Assembly: GCA_963716925.1 (NCBI GenBank)
Contig: CAVQUX010000010.1
Span: 1-64,000, forward strand
From: DAISKN01 sp963716925
Lineage (GTDB): Bacteria > Acidobacteriota > Vicinamibacteria > Marinacidobacterales > SMYC01
Length of the DNA stretch: 64,000 bases
Direction of reading: 5' to 3'
Position 1 is the stretch's first letter, and the number at the start of each line of letters is the position of its first letter. The notes under the pieces were generated by a model, which did not search any database, was not told the DNA's origin, and saw only the letters and a program-made list of their open reading frames with translations. Made by a program: the position numbers and the translations under genes. Below, piece by piece: positions 43,548 through 52,074 of this stretch.

Positions 43548-43967
43548 GTGGCGAGGGGGATAAAGGGGCTCGTCCTGCTGGCGGCCGCCGCGCTGCAGAC
43601 GCCGGGAGTGTACAAGGGTCTCGAGATCAGCGTGAAGGGCCTCGAGCGCGCCGCGAACGTCAGCCTCCAGGATTGCCCGCCGGGAGACAACATCGTGCGG
43701 GGCGTGATCCGGCCGGTCGAGGAGAACGAGTTCGTGACCATCCGGATCGACGTGAAGGTGCTCCCTTCCTTCGCCCCCGTATCGCTGGCGAAGCCGGTGC
43801 TGTATGACGCGGCGGACAAACCCTACAAGACCGCGCAGTCGTTCGGAGAGCTGAACGCGTCGCCTTCCTACTCTTGCGCTTTTTCCTTCCGAGTGCCGAA
43901 GGGCACGAAGGTGTCGCGCTTCGCCATCGAGGACGCGTCGTTCGACGTGAGCGCTCTGGAAAAGTAG
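43548..43967 (+). CDS. Small exported protein of unknown function
   Basis: A 139-residue protein; GTG at 43548 immediately follows the HD-like gene's stop, so translation is probably coupled. N-terminal signal (GLVLLAAAALQTPGVY), then a beta-rich domain (LEISVKGLERAANVSLQDCP, EFVTIRIDVKVLPSF, PSYSCAFSFRVPKGTKVSRF). No family recognised; two cysteines could form a disulfide. Confidence 0.65.
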   Translation: MARGIKGLVLLAAAALQTPGVYKGLEISVKGLERAANVSLQDCPPGDNIVRGVIRPVEENEFVTIRIDVKVLPSFAPVSLAKPVLYDAADKPYKTAQSFGELNASPSYSCAFSFRVPKGTKVSRFAIEDASFDVSALEK

Positions 43968-44059
43968 AACCGACGGCTCCGCTCGCGGAGTTCTACGAGA
44001 TTCGAAGAAATCGAGCGGAGCGCTCCCCGGGTGACATGGGCCTGTTGCCCACACAATAT

Positions 44060-44269
44060 ATGCCTATGGCCAAAGAGGTAGTGTTGAAACGACGAGCGTT
44101 CTACGTCGACGAGCGGTCGCTCCGGCGAGCGAAGAAAACGCTGGGGCTGGCAACGGACGCTGAGGTCGTGCGGGAGGCCATCGCGAGATTGGCCGAGATG
44201 GAGGAGTTCTGGGAATTCATGAAGGAGAGCCGGGGAGTCCTCGAGCCCGGGAGTGTGGAGACTCCGTAG
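44060..44269 (+). CDS. Short ribbon-helix-helix-like antitoxin
   Basis: A 69-residue protein (ATG 44060 or 44066) with the RHH-like segment VVLKRRAFYVDERSLRRAKK, then TDAEVVREAIARLAEMEEF. It directly precedes a PIN-domain gene with 1-bp spacing (or overlap if the GTG at 44253 is used), so a VapB-type role is likely: repressing the operon and blocking the toxin. Confidence 0.75.
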   Translation: MPMAKEVVLKRRAFYVDERSLRRAKKTLGLATDAEVVREAIARLAEMEEFWEFMKESRGVLEPGSVETP

Positions 44270-44270
44270 C

Positions 44271-44882
44271 TTGCCTTGGGCCATCCTCGATACGAACGTC
44301 TACGTCGGTCACTGGGAGGGCGGCCGCTACGACGATGTACTGGCCGAGGTGCGCCGTGCATTTGTCGTTCGTCAGTCCGCAATCGTCCTCTCGGAGCTCC
44401 GTCGGGGGGCGCGTACGGGAACCGCGAGGACACTGGTGGACAACCTCCGAGAGCGTGCAACCGTCGTATGGGCGCCGCAGACCGCAGACTGGTGGGAAGC
44501 GGGAAGGCTCATCCGAGAGTTGGGAGGCGCGCGCAGCTGGGATCGAAGCAAACGGCGAGATTTCCAGAACGACGCTCTGATTGCCCTGACCGCTCGGCGG
44601 CACGGTGCCACCGTGGTTACGGCGAATCGAACCGATCTGAGATCCTCACCACTGGATCTTGACATACCAGACATTTGTCTGGTATCGTTTCATCATGCCG
44701 GCAACGCCCCCCGGGGAGACCAGAGCCCGCGTCCTCGAGTACGTGCAGGAGCGGCTTCTCGAGGGCCGGCCTCCCACCATCCGCGAGGTCCAGCGGGCGT
44801 TCCGGTTCCGCGCGGTCGAGACGGCGCGCGGGCATCTCGAAGCGCTCGTTCGGGAAGGCCGGCTTTCGAAGCGGGAGGGTGA
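44271..44882 (+). CDS. PIN-domain VapC-like toxin that reads into lexA
   Basis: PIN domain with the acidic residues in WAILDTNVYVG, IVLSELRRGA, and FQNDALIALTARRHGATVV, then TANRTDLR. TTG at 44271, or GTG at 44253. The domain ends by about 44640, the usual size of 125-130 residues, but the frame has no stop until 44882, so the predicted protein runs through the LexA operator and 188 bp into lexA with an Arg/Pro-rich tail. A one-base shift near 44600-44630 would give TGA at about 44637. The true stop has therefore probably been lost by an indel. Confidence 0.65.
   Translation: MPWAILDTNVYVGHWEGGRYDDVLAEVRRAFVVRQSAIVLSELRRGARTGTARTLVDNLRERATVVWAPQTADWWEAGRLIRELGGARSWDRSKRRDFQNDALIALTARRHGATVVTANRTDLRSSPLDLDIPDICLVSFHHAGNAPRGDQSPRPRVRAGAASRGPASHHPRGPAGVPVPRGRDGARASRSARSGRPAFEAGG
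44659..44685 (+). promoter_or_regulatory. LexA-type operator overlapping the lexA promoter
   Basis: A perfect palindrome: ATACCAGACA (44664-44673), TT, TGTCTGGTAT (44676-44685). It overlaps the -35 hexamer TTGACA (44659-44664) and fills the spacer to a TATCGT-like -10 (44683-44688). It lies 9 bp before the lexA ATG. Autorepression is expected. The sequence differs from the E. coli (CTGT-N8-ACAG) and Gram-positive (GAAC-N4-GTTC) boxes. Confidence 0.85.
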
Positions 44883-45300
44883 ATCCCGCGGATTCGAGCT
44901 TCCTCTCCCGCGCGGCTCCCATCATCCCCGGCTCGTCCCGATCCTCGGGCGGGTGCAGGCAGGAGCGCTCTCGACCGCGATCGAGGATTTCGAGGGCTAT
45001 GTCCCCGTCGAGATCCGCAACGCCGACGAGGTCTTCGCCTTGCGCGTACGCGGCGAGAGCATGACCGGGGCCGGGATCTTTCCCGGCGATCTCGTTCTCG
45101 TGCGTCGTCAGGACACGGCGCGCTCGGGAGAGATCGTGGTGGCCCTCGTGGAGGACGAGGCCACGGTCAAGCGCCTCCGGTTTTCTGGCAGGAGGCTCGA
45201 GCTCCACCCGGAGAACCCGGTGTTTCCGGTCATCGTCCCCAAGCCTGGCGAGTGCAGGATTCTGGGAAAGGTCATCGAGGTTCGCCGAAACATTGAGTAG
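44695..45300 (+). CDS. lexA: LexA-family SOS repressor
   Basis: A 201-residue LexA: winged-helix N-terminus (RVLEYVQERLLEGRPPTIRE, then TARGHLEALVREGRLSKREG), cleavage site A89-G90 in VQAGALS, catalytic Ser122 in RGESMTGAGIFPGD and Lys159 in EATVKRL. It represses SOS genes and self-cleaves when RecA is activated. ATG at 44695, 10 bp after a palindromic operator. It leads the imuA-imuB-dnaE2 cassette with a 6-bp gap to imuA, so this copy probably controls the mutasome. Confidence 0.93.
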   Translation: MPATPPGETRARVLEYVQERLLEGRPPTIREVQRAFRFRAVETARGHLEALVREGRLSKREGESRGFELPLPRGSHHPRLVPILGRVQAGALSTAIEDFEGYVPVEIRNADEVFALRVRGESMTGAGIFPGDLVLVRRQDTARSGEIVVALVEDEATVKRLRFSGRRLELHPENPVFPVIVPKPGECRILGKVIEVRRNIE

Positions 45301-45306
45301 AACGCG

Positions 45307-45960
45307 ATGGCAAGCCCAAGACTCTTTTCGGCAGGACTTCCCTCCCCTATCGATGACGTCTTTCGGCTCGAGCCCCTTTCGGGCCGGCTCGTCGAGATCT
45401 CCGGGCATCGCGCCTCCGCGAATCTGACCGTCGCCTTCGGCCTCGTTCTCGAAGCCCAGGAGAAGGACGAGCCCGCCGCCTGGGTGACTCTCGCCCGGAG
45501 TACGTTCTTTCCTCCCGACGCGGCGGATTCCGGGATTGACCTTTCCCGGCTCGCGGTGGTGAGGGTTTCGGATGGAACGGCCGCTTGCCGGGCCGTCGTC
45601 GAGCTCACCCGCTCCGGAGGCTTCGGGCTCGTGGTCCTCGATCTCGGTCCAGGCGCTCTCTCGGAGAAACTGGAGAAGCGTCCATCGCGCGCTCGGCGTC
45701 TCAAGCCGCGCGAGAATCTCTCCGTTCCCTTCATCACCAAGCTCGTCGGCCTGGCCCAGAAGACTTCGACCGCGGTCGTGGTTCTCACCGAGAAGACGCG
45801 CGAGTCGAGCTCTCTCAACTCCCTCATCTCTTTCCGCTGCGAAGCGCGCCGGAATTCCGACAAACCCTGCGAGGTCGAGATCGATGTTCTCAAGGACAAG
45901 CGCCGTGGACCGGGACGTCGTTACCGCGAGGTGTGCCGTGCGCCGGCTGGCCTGCGTTGA
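45307..45960 (+). CDS. imuA: ImuA-like RecA-related mutasome protein
   Basis: A 217-residue RecA-like protein: N-terminal SAGLPSPIDDVFRLEPLSGR, strand RLVEISGHRASANLTVAFGL where RecA would carry Walker A (here SGHRASAN, no GKT), and GGFGLVVLDLGPGALSEK as the Walker B-like strand. Lack of the P-loop Lys is usual in ImuA. Its place between lexA and imuB fixes the assignment. The C-terminal 56 bp overlap imuB. Confidence 0.82.
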   Translation: MASPRLFSAGLPSPIDDVFRLEPLSGRLVEISGHRASANLTVAFGLVLEAQEKDEPAAWVTLARSTFFPPDAADSGIDLSRLAVVRVSDGTAACRAVVELTRSGGFGLVVLDLGPGALSEKLEKRPSRARRLKPRENLSVPFITKLVGLAQKTSTAVVVLTEKTRESSSLNSLISFRCEARRNSDKPCEVEIDVLKDKRRGPGRRYREVCRAPAGLR

Positions 45961-47422
45961 CCTCCCCGCCTTCCCCCTGCAGCTCCTGGCGCAGCAGAAC
46001 CCCGCCTGGCTCGAAAAGCCGATGGCGGTCGTGGCCGAGGAGAAGCCCCAGGCGTTTCTCCTCTGGGTGAACGAGAAGGCGCGGGCTCTCGGAATCCGCC
46101 CCGGACACCGCTACGCCGCGGCGCTCGCGCTTTCGGCCGAGCTTCGCGCGGGTGCTATGAGCGAGGCCGCGGTCCGGGAAGGGGTCGAGAAGCTCACCGA
46201 GATCCTCCGCCGCTTCACTCCCGACGTCGAGCCCGCCGGGATTCCCGGCCTCTTCTGGCTGAACGCCTCGGGGCTCGAGCGCCTCTACCCGTCCCTCGAT
46301 TCCTGGGCGGAGGCCATCCGGGAGACGCTCAGGGTCTCGAAGTTCTACGCTTCCGTCGCCGTCGGGTTCACCCGCTTCGGGACCTACGCCGTCGCCCGCG
46401 CCTATCGCGGGGCCCGCGCCTTCCAGAGTCTCGAGGAGGAAGAGAACGTGAGCCGAAGCGTTCCTCTCACGCGGCTCGACATTCCTCCCGACGCGCAGGA
46501 GACGTTCCTCAAGCTCCACATCCGCACCGTGGCGGACTTCCTTCGCCTGCCTCCCAAGGGGCTCCTGAAGCGGTTCGGTCCCGAGGTGCACGATCTCCAT
46601 CGCCTCGCGACCGGCGAGCTCTTCTCTCCCCTCAAGCCCCGACCCGAGGAGGAGATCTATCTCCGCAGGATGGAGCTTCCCGCGCCGGAGACGGCGTCGG
46701 AGCGCCTCGTTTTCTTCGTCAAGCAGCTTCTCGACGACCTGCTGCGGGAGCTCTACGGGAAGAGCCTCGCGCTCTCGAAGCTCCACCTGAAGCTCGAGCT
46801 CGACGACCGGAGCGTCCTCGAAGAGACGCTCCGCCCCGACGAGCCGACGCTGAACGGGCCGCTTCTTCTCGGTCTCGTGCGCCTGCGGCTCGAGACGTTG
46901 AAGCTCGAGGCCGGCGCCGTCGAGCTCGAGGTCCGGGCGGAGGTGGTGAAGAAAGCGTTCGAGCAGCTCTCTCTCATCGTCGAGAAGCCGAAGCGGGATC
47001 CCAGGAGCTGCAACCGGGCCTTCGCGCGCTTGAGAGCGGAGTTCGGGGACGGCGCCGTGGTCCATGCCCGGCTCCGGGACGGACATCTTCCCGCCTCGAG
47101 GTTCGAGTGGAGCCCGCTCGCGTCTCTGCCGGAGAAGAAATCGACTCCTCAATCGACGGGACGCTCCCTCGTGCGCCGCATCTACGAGAAACCCCTGGTG
47201 CTTCCTCCGCGCTCGCGCCACGAGCCCGACGGCTGGCTTCTCCGGGGGCTCGAGTTCGGCCCGGTGCGCGATTTTCTCGGCCCCTACATCCTCTCCGGCG
47301 GCTGGTGGCGGCGAACGGTCGAGCGCGAGTACTACTTCATCAAGATGCAGCAGGGCGACGTTTTCTGGGTGTTCTTCGATCGTCAGAGGCGAAGGTGGTT
47401 CCTGGAAGGCCGAGTCGAATGA
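45905..47422 (+). CDS. imuB: ImuB, inactive Y-family polymerase of the SOS mutasome
   Basis: About 505 residues. The GTG at 45905 with AAGGA in front gives the family start RRLACVDLPAFPLQLL; an ATG at 45884 is also possible. Y-family palm and fingers are recognisable (PMAVVAEEKPQAFLLWVNEK, WLNASGLERLYPS), but the second catalytic site, DE in active polymerases, is replaced around NASG, as known for ImuB. The C-terminal region (DVFWVFFDRQRRRWFLEGRV) contacts DnaE2 and the clamp in relatives. Acts as an adaptor for translesion synthesis. Confidence 0.9.
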   Translation: MDRDVVTARCAVRRLACVDLPAFPLQLLAQQNPAWLEKPMAVVAEEKPQAFLLWVNEKARALGIRPGHRYAAALALSAELRAGAMSEAAVREGVEKLTEILRRFTPDVEPAGIPGLFWLNASGLERLYPSLDSWAEAIRETLRVSKFYASVAVGFTRFGTYAVARAYRGARAFQSLEEEENVSRSVPLTRLDIPPDAQETFLKLHIRTVADFLRLPPKGLLKRFGPEVHDLHRLATGELFSPLKPRPEEEIYLRRMELPAPETASERLVFFVKQLLDDLLRELYGKSLALSKLHLKLELDDRSVLEETLRPDEPTLNGPLLLGLVRLRLETLKLEAGAVELEVRAEVVKKAFEQLSLIVEKPKRDPRSCNRAFARLRAEFGDGAVVHARLRDGHLPASRFEWSPLASLPEKKSTPQSTGRSLVRRIYEKPLVLPPRSRHEPDGWLLRGLEFGPVRDFLGPYILSGGWWRRTVEREYYFIKMQQGDVFWVFFDRQRRRWFLEGRVE

Positions 47423-47436
47423 AAAACCAGGAAGAA

Positions 47437-47866
47437 CGCAAAGGCGCAAAGGAGCAAAGGCGCAGAGAAGAAGAATACATGGGGGCTGCCTTTGGTCGCG
47501 GCGAGGCAAGCTTCAGGGAGGGGAGAGTTTTAACGCAAAGGCGCAAAGACGCAAAGGCGCAAAGAAGAAAATACGAGGAGGATACCTGGCGGACCGAGGG
47601 AATGGAGACCCGCTTTTATCCCCATATCTCCCCCATCTCCATATCCCCTTTCTTACACCAGGGTTTCGTCATCAAATCCAGAATCAAAAACAAAACGGAA
47701 AGGGGCAAAGGCCAGGGTGATTCTTTCTTTGCGTCTTTGCGCCTTTGCGTCTTTGCGTTGAATTCTTCTCTTCCCTGCCTTCATTCTTCTGCAAGTCCAA
47801 CGGCTCGAGCTGGTGGTTTCCGACCGGTCTTGTCCTTTGCGCCTTTGCGTTAAATGTATTCTCTTC
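47437..47866. repeat. GCGCAAAG-type repeat cluster, two direct and two inverted blocks
   Basis: Between imuB and dnaE2 there are four blocks built from the 9-bp word GCGCAAAGG/GCGCAAAGA. Two are on the plus strand (about 47437-47476 and 47531-47571); two are reversed, reading TTTGCGTCTTTGCGCC (about 47721-47758 and 47829-47852). The second and third blocks are complementary over about 40 bp and could fold back. Repeats of this type are scattered in many environmental bacterial genomes and give spurious proteins rich in AKAQRRK. The last block runs up to the dnaE2 start codon. Confidence 0.8.
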
Positions 47867-47901
47867 CCTACGTTCCGCTCTTCTGCAAGTCCAATGGCTC
47901 G
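47766..47901 (+). repeat. Tandem duplication including the dnaE2 5' end
   Basis: A unit of about 94 bp occurs twice: TTCTCTTCCCT...CTGCAAGTCCAACGGCTCG (47766-47807) and TTCTCTTCCCT...CTGCAAGTCCAATGGCTCG (47859-47901), each preceded by a reversed GCGCAAAG block. The second copy is the functional dnaE2 start (FCKSNGS). The first encodes the matching SLPSFFCKSNGS in another frame. Confidence 0.75.
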
Positions 47902-50900
47902 TTTCTAGAAGGCGCGAGTCATCCCGAGGAGCTCGTAGAAGAAGCCCATCGTTTGGGGCTTCGATCTCTTGCCGTCACCGATCGCGACGGGGTCTACGGC
48001 ATCGTGCGCGCCCATGTGAAGGCGCTCGAGCTCGGGATCCATCTCCTCGTCGGCTCGCAGGTCACGGTGGACGACGGCTCTACTCTCGTGCTCCTCGCCG
48101 GAAGTCACGAAGGCTACCGGAACCTCTGCCGTCTGGCGACCAAAGGAAGGCTGCGCTGCGAGAAGGGAACGTCGCGGGTCTCCCGGCAGGAAGTCGCCGA
48201 GCACCAGGACGGTCTCATCGCTCTCTGGATCGGAGAAGGACCGATCGAGATCCTCAAGGAGGCCTTCGCCGGGAGGCTATACGCCCTCGCCACCCGGCAC
48301 CGGCGCGATCTCGACGTTCCCCACGAGAAGCGTCTTCGCGAGGAAGCGAGCCGATACGCCGTTCCCGTTCTCGCGGGGATGGAGGTGCTCTACCACCATC
48401 GGGAGCGGCGCGACCTTCAAGACGTTCTCACCGCGATTCGAAACGGCACCACGGTGAGGACCGCGGGAAGGCTCCTCAAGCCGAATGCGGAGTACGCGCT
48501 CAAGACGGACATCGCCTTTCGCGATCTCTTCGCCGATGACCCGAGAGCGGTCGAAAGGACCCACGAGGTCGCGGAGCGCTGCGAGTTCTCCTTGAAGGAC
48601 GTCCGCTATCGCTATCCCGCGGAGAGGCTTCCCGAGGGAAGCACGACCTCGGCCTGGCTCGAGCATCTGACGTTCGAGGGCGCCCGGTGGCGTTACGGAG
48701 GCGAAGTCTCGGAAGACATGCGCCGCCAGCTCCGGAAAGAGCTGGATCTCATCCAGGATCTCGATTACGGCGGGTACTTCCTCACGATGTACGAGATCGT
48801 CCAGTACTGCCGGCGAAACGAGATCCTCTGCCAGGGGCGGGGCTCGGCGGCGAACTCCGCCGTCTGCTACTCCCTGGGCATCACCGCCGTCGATCCGGTG
48901 AGGATGGGCCTCCTCTTCGAACGATTCCTCTCCAAGGACCGGGCGGAGCCTCCGGACATCGACCTCGACATCATGCACCAGAGACGCGAGGAGGTGATCC
49001 AGTTCGTCTACGAGAAGTACGGGCGCGACCGGGCGGCGATGGTGGCGAACGTCATCCGCTACCGGGCGCGCTCGGCGGTGCGCGACGTGGGAAAGGCGCT
49101 CGGCCTTTCGGAGACGAGCCTCGACCGGCTCGCGAAGCTCCTCTCGCACTACGACGGGCCCACCGCCGAAAGCTTCCAGCAGGCGGGATTCGATACCGAG
49201 ACTCCGGACCATCAGAACCTTCTCCGGCTCGCAAACGCGATTCTCGACTTCCCTCGCCACCTCGGGATCCACCCCGGAGGTTTTCTTCTAGGCCACGAGC
49301 CCGTCCATCAAATCGTTCCCATCGAGAACGCCACCATGGAGGACCGCACCGTCATCCAGTGGGACAAGGACGACATCGAAGCCCTCGGCCTCTTCAAGAT
49401 CGATCTCCTGGGACTCGGCGCCCTGACCCAGCTCGATCTCTGCTTCCGGCTCCTGAAGGAGCACCGGGGAGTCGATTACAGCATGGCCACCCTCCCTCCC
49501 GACGACGAGAAAACCTTCGACATGATCTGCCGCGCCGAGACCGTGGGGGTGTTCCAGATCGAAAGCCGGGCGCAGATGGCGATGCTCCCTCGTCTGAAGC
49601 CGCGGAATTACTATGACATCGTCATCGAGGTGAGCATCGTGCGGCCCGGACCCATCACCGGCGGCATGGTCCATCCATATCTGCGGCGCCGGCGCGGGGA
49701 AGAGCCCGTCACCTATCCCCATGAGATCCTGAAACCGGTCCTGGAAAAAACTCTCGGAGTTCCCCTCTTCCAGGAACAGGTGATGCGGCTCGCGATCGTG
49801 GCCGCGGACTATACGCCGGGAGAGGCCGACCAGCTCCGGCGGGACATGGCGGCCTGGAGGAGCAGAGGCCGCATCGAACGGCACCGGGAGAAGCTCGTGA
49901 CCCGCATGCAGGCGAAGGGAATCGCCCTCGAGTTCGCGGAGAGGGTCTTCCAGCAGATCACCGGCTTCGGCGAGTACGGGTTTCCCGAGAGCCACGCCGC
50001 GAGCTTCGCCCTCATCAGCTACGCGGCGTCGTATCTCCTCTGCCACTACCCGGCGGAGTTCATCTGCGCCCTTCTGAACGCCCAGCCCATGGGCTTCTAC
50101 TCCCCCGCGACCATCGTCGACGACGGAAAGCGCCGCGGGGTGACGTTCCTCCCGGTCGACGTTCGCGAGAGCGACTGGGACTGCGCCATCGCGGGACCAA
50201 GCCGGGTCCGCATGGGGCTTCGCTACGTGAAGGGTTTGAGCGAGAAGGCCGACGGCGAGCGCATCGCCGCCGCGCGAAAGGCCGCGCCCTACACCTCGAT
50301 GGAGGATTTCTCCCGGAGGACGGGAGTCGGAGAGAAAGCCCTCGCCGCCCTCGCGAGCGCGGGGGCGTTCGACGGACTCGAGCCCACGAGACGTTCGTCT
50401 CTATGGAAGGCCCGAGGTCTCCGCAAGGAAGATCCGGACGTCTTTCTCTCCGTTCCCGAGGGCGACGTCTCTTTCGACGAGCTCCGGGAGTTCGAGAGGA
50501 TCTCCTGGGACTACGAAGCTTCCTCCCACAGCACCCACGGCCATCCTCTGGCCCCGCTTCGCGAATCTCTGAAAGCCCAGGGGCTCCCCGACGCCCGGAC
50601 GGTCGCGCGCATGACGAACGGACGCCGCGTCCGCTACGCCGGACTCGTCATCTGCCGTCAGAGGCCGGGAACCGCCTCCGGAGTCACCTTCATGACCCTC
50701 GAGGACGAGACCGGTTTCGTGAACCTCGTCATCTGGTCGCAGAAGTTCTCGGAGTACTCTCTTCTCATCAAGACCACGACGTTTCTCGGGGCGACGGGAA
50801 AAGTCCAGGCGGAGTCGGGAGTGGTCCACCTGGTGGTCGACGAGCTCTGGAAGCCCAGGCTCACTCTCGAGCCCTCGAAAGTGAAAAGCCGGGACTTCCA

Positions 50901-50904
50901 CTGA
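47854..50904 (+). CDS. dnaE2: Error-prone DNA polymerase DnaE2 (ImuC)
   Basis: A 1016-residue C-family polymerase. PHP domain at the start (LFCKSNGSFLEGASHPEELV), catalytic Asp motif PPDIDLDIMH near residue 367, polymerase core (GRGSAANSAVCYSLGIT, EASIVRPGPI-like VSIVRPGPITGGMV), and a C-terminal OB domain (GLVICRQRPGTASGVTFMTL). It does the synthesis in SOS mutagenesis with ImuA and ImuB. The ATG at 47854 has no Shine-Dalgarno sequence because the repeat cluster abuts it. The length is typical for ImuC, shorter than replicative DnaE. Confidence 0.93.
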   Translation: MYSLPYVPLFCKSNGSFLEGASHPEELVEEAHRLGLRSLAVTDRDGVYGIVRAHVKALELGIHLLVGSQVTVDDGSTLVLLAGSHEGYRNLCRLATKGRLRCEKGTSRVSRQEVAEHQDGLIALWIGEGPIEILKEAFAGRLYALATRHRRDLDVPHEKRLREEASRYAVPVLAGMEVLYHHRERRDLQDVLTAIRNGTTVRTAGRLLKPNAEYALKTDIAFRDLFADDPRAVERTHEVAERCEFSLKDVRYRYPAERLPEGSTTSAWLEHLTFEGARWRYGGEVSEDMRRQLRKELDLIQDLDYGGYFLTMYEIVQYCRRNEILCQGRGSAANSAVCYSLGITAVDPVRMGLLFERFLSKDRAEPPDIDLDIMHQRREEVIQFVYEKYGRDRAAMVANVIRYRARSAVRDVGKALGLSETSLDRLAKLLSHYDGPTAESFQQAGFDTETPDHQNLLRLANAILDFPRHLGIHPGGFLLGHEPVHQIVPIENATMEDRTVIQWDKDDIEALGLFKIDLLGLGALTQLDLCFRLLKEHRGVDYSMATLPPDDEKTFDMICRAETVGVFQIESRAQMAMLPRLKPRNYYDIVIEVSIVRPGPITGGMVHPYLRRRRGEEPVTYPHEILKPVLEKTLGVPLFQEQVMRLAIVAADYTPGEADQLRRDMAAWRSRGRIERHREKLVTRMQAKGIALEFAERVFQQITGFGEYGFPESHAASFALISYAASYLLCHYPAEFICALLNAQPMGFYSPATIVDDGKRRGVTFLPVDVRESDWDCAIAGPSRVRMGLRYVKGLSEKADGERIAAARKAAPYTSMEDFSRRTGVGEKALAALASAGAFDGLEPTRRSSLWKARGLRKEDPDVFLSVPEGDVSFDELREFERISWDYEASSHSTHGHPLAPLRESLKAQGLPDARTVARMTNGRRVRYAGLVICRQRPGTASGVTFMTLEDETGFVNLVIWSQKFSEYSLLIKTTTFLGATGKVQAESGVVHLVVDELWKPRLTLEPSKVKSRDFH

Positions 50905-51002
50905 ACCTCAGGATTCCTACACCGCCGGCCCGATGGTGTCGCGGCGGCGCTTCTCTTAGTTTGGGAACGGTCGCGCGCCACAACTTTCTTAGAGGTGTAT
51001 TC

Positions 51003-51734
51003 ATGAAGAAAATACCTGGAGTCGCCGGCCGCGCGTTTGCCCCCCTGACGATCTTCGCCCTCGCGGTCCTTCTGACTTCCTGCGACGATGAAACCCCCAC
51101 GGGCAGCAATCCGCCCTCGACCACCACGGCCCCCCCCTCCACAGCGAGCGCGCTCCTTCGGGCCGCACCCCTCGCTTTCGACGCGCACACCGTCGACGTG
51201 GTCATCAGCGGAGCCAACGGGGAGAGCACGATCACCGCCGTCCCTTATCCCGGAGTCAGCGACTACCTGCAGCTGAGTCCCGGCGACTTTCGGGTGCAGT
51301 TCTTCCCCGTAGGAAGCCGGAGAGCGGCTCTCGCGGAAGAGTCGGTGACCCTTTCCAACGACGAAGCGGTTACCGTCGCGCTCGTCGGCCTTTCCGCTTT
51401 CGACGTCGCCGTGCTCGAGGACGACAGGATCGACGGTTCCTCGCAAGCCGGCATCATGATGACCAACAGCATCCCGGACTTTCCCGCCGCTCTCGACCTG
51501 GTAATTCTGAATGGGCCCACGTTGTTCGAGGACGTCGCCTATCTCGAGACCAGCGGCGCGGCGGAGCTCATCCCCGGACGCTACGACGTCCAGATCCGGC
51601 GCGCGGGGACGGACGAGCCCGTGGCCGCATCCACCGGACACGACTTCGCAGCCGGGGTGACGTACACGGTTTTCGCCGTGGGAAGCCTGACGCGCGGCGA
51701 CATCGGGATCACGGTCGCGAGCGACGCGCCCTGA
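51003..51734 (+). CDS. DUF4397-like lipoprotein
   Basis: A 243-residue protein from ATG 51003. Signal with lipobox LLTSC, a Thr/Pro-rich spacer, then two beta-sandwich repeats of DUF4397 type: HTVDVVISGANGESTITAVP, YLQLSPGDFRVQFFPVG and, in the second, YDVQIRRAGTDEPVA, GVTYTVFAVGSLT. Such proteins are outer-membrane-linked and of unknown role. Monocistronic as far as can be seen. Confidence 0.8.
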   Translation: MKKIPGVAGRAFAPLTIFALAVLLTSCDDETPTGSNPPSTTTAPPSTASALLRAAPLAFDAHTVDVVISGANGESTITAVPYPGVSDYLQLSPGDFRVQFFPVGSRRAALAEESVTLSNDEAVTVALVGLSAFDVAVLEDDRIDGSSQAGIMMTNSIPDFPAALDLVILNGPTLFEDVAYLETSGAAELIPGRYDVQIRRAGTDEPVAASTGHDFAAGVTYTVFAVGSLTRGDIGITVASDAP

Positions 51735-51771
51735 TCGGCCGGAGCAACGGAGCTCGCGGCTCGCCGAGCGG

Positions 51772-52001
51772 CTACCAGGGCACCGGGCCGCCGGTCATGG
51801 GAACGAGATAGCCGCTCGTCCAAACGCGGCCCTCGGCCTCGCCTCTCCCCTGCGAGCGATAGACCTCGGCCCAGACGGCCTGCCCCTCGTTTACGAAGAT
51901 ATTGGGCTGCTGGCTGGTGCCCCAGTGGGCCATGTTTCGGAACACCCCCCAAAAGCAGCCAGACACACTCCGAGAGAAGCCAGTTTGAGAGAACGGGCCA
52001 C
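51772..52001 (-). CDS. Small lipoprotein, frameshifted
   Basis: A GTG at 52001 preceded by AGGAGG gives a perfect lipoprotein signal (ARSLKLASLGVCLAAFGGC). The frame then stops after about 36 codons, but the other frame continues (PNIFVNEGQAVWAEVYRSQG, then YLVPMTGGPVPW) to a stop at 51772. A one-base shift in the GGGG near 51925-51935 joins the two. The short mature part of about 55 residues is not a family I recognise. Confidence 0.6.
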
Positions 52002-52074
52002 GGCAAACCTCCTGTTTTTCGGGGGGGAGGTGCAGTTTGCGACCGAAGCCCGTCGCTGTCAAGCGGGCCGAGCT

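Noticed and set aside
47437..47866. CRISPR array
   Set aside because: The units are made of a 9-bp word, vary in length, occur in both orientations and have no regular unique spacers; no cas gene is near.
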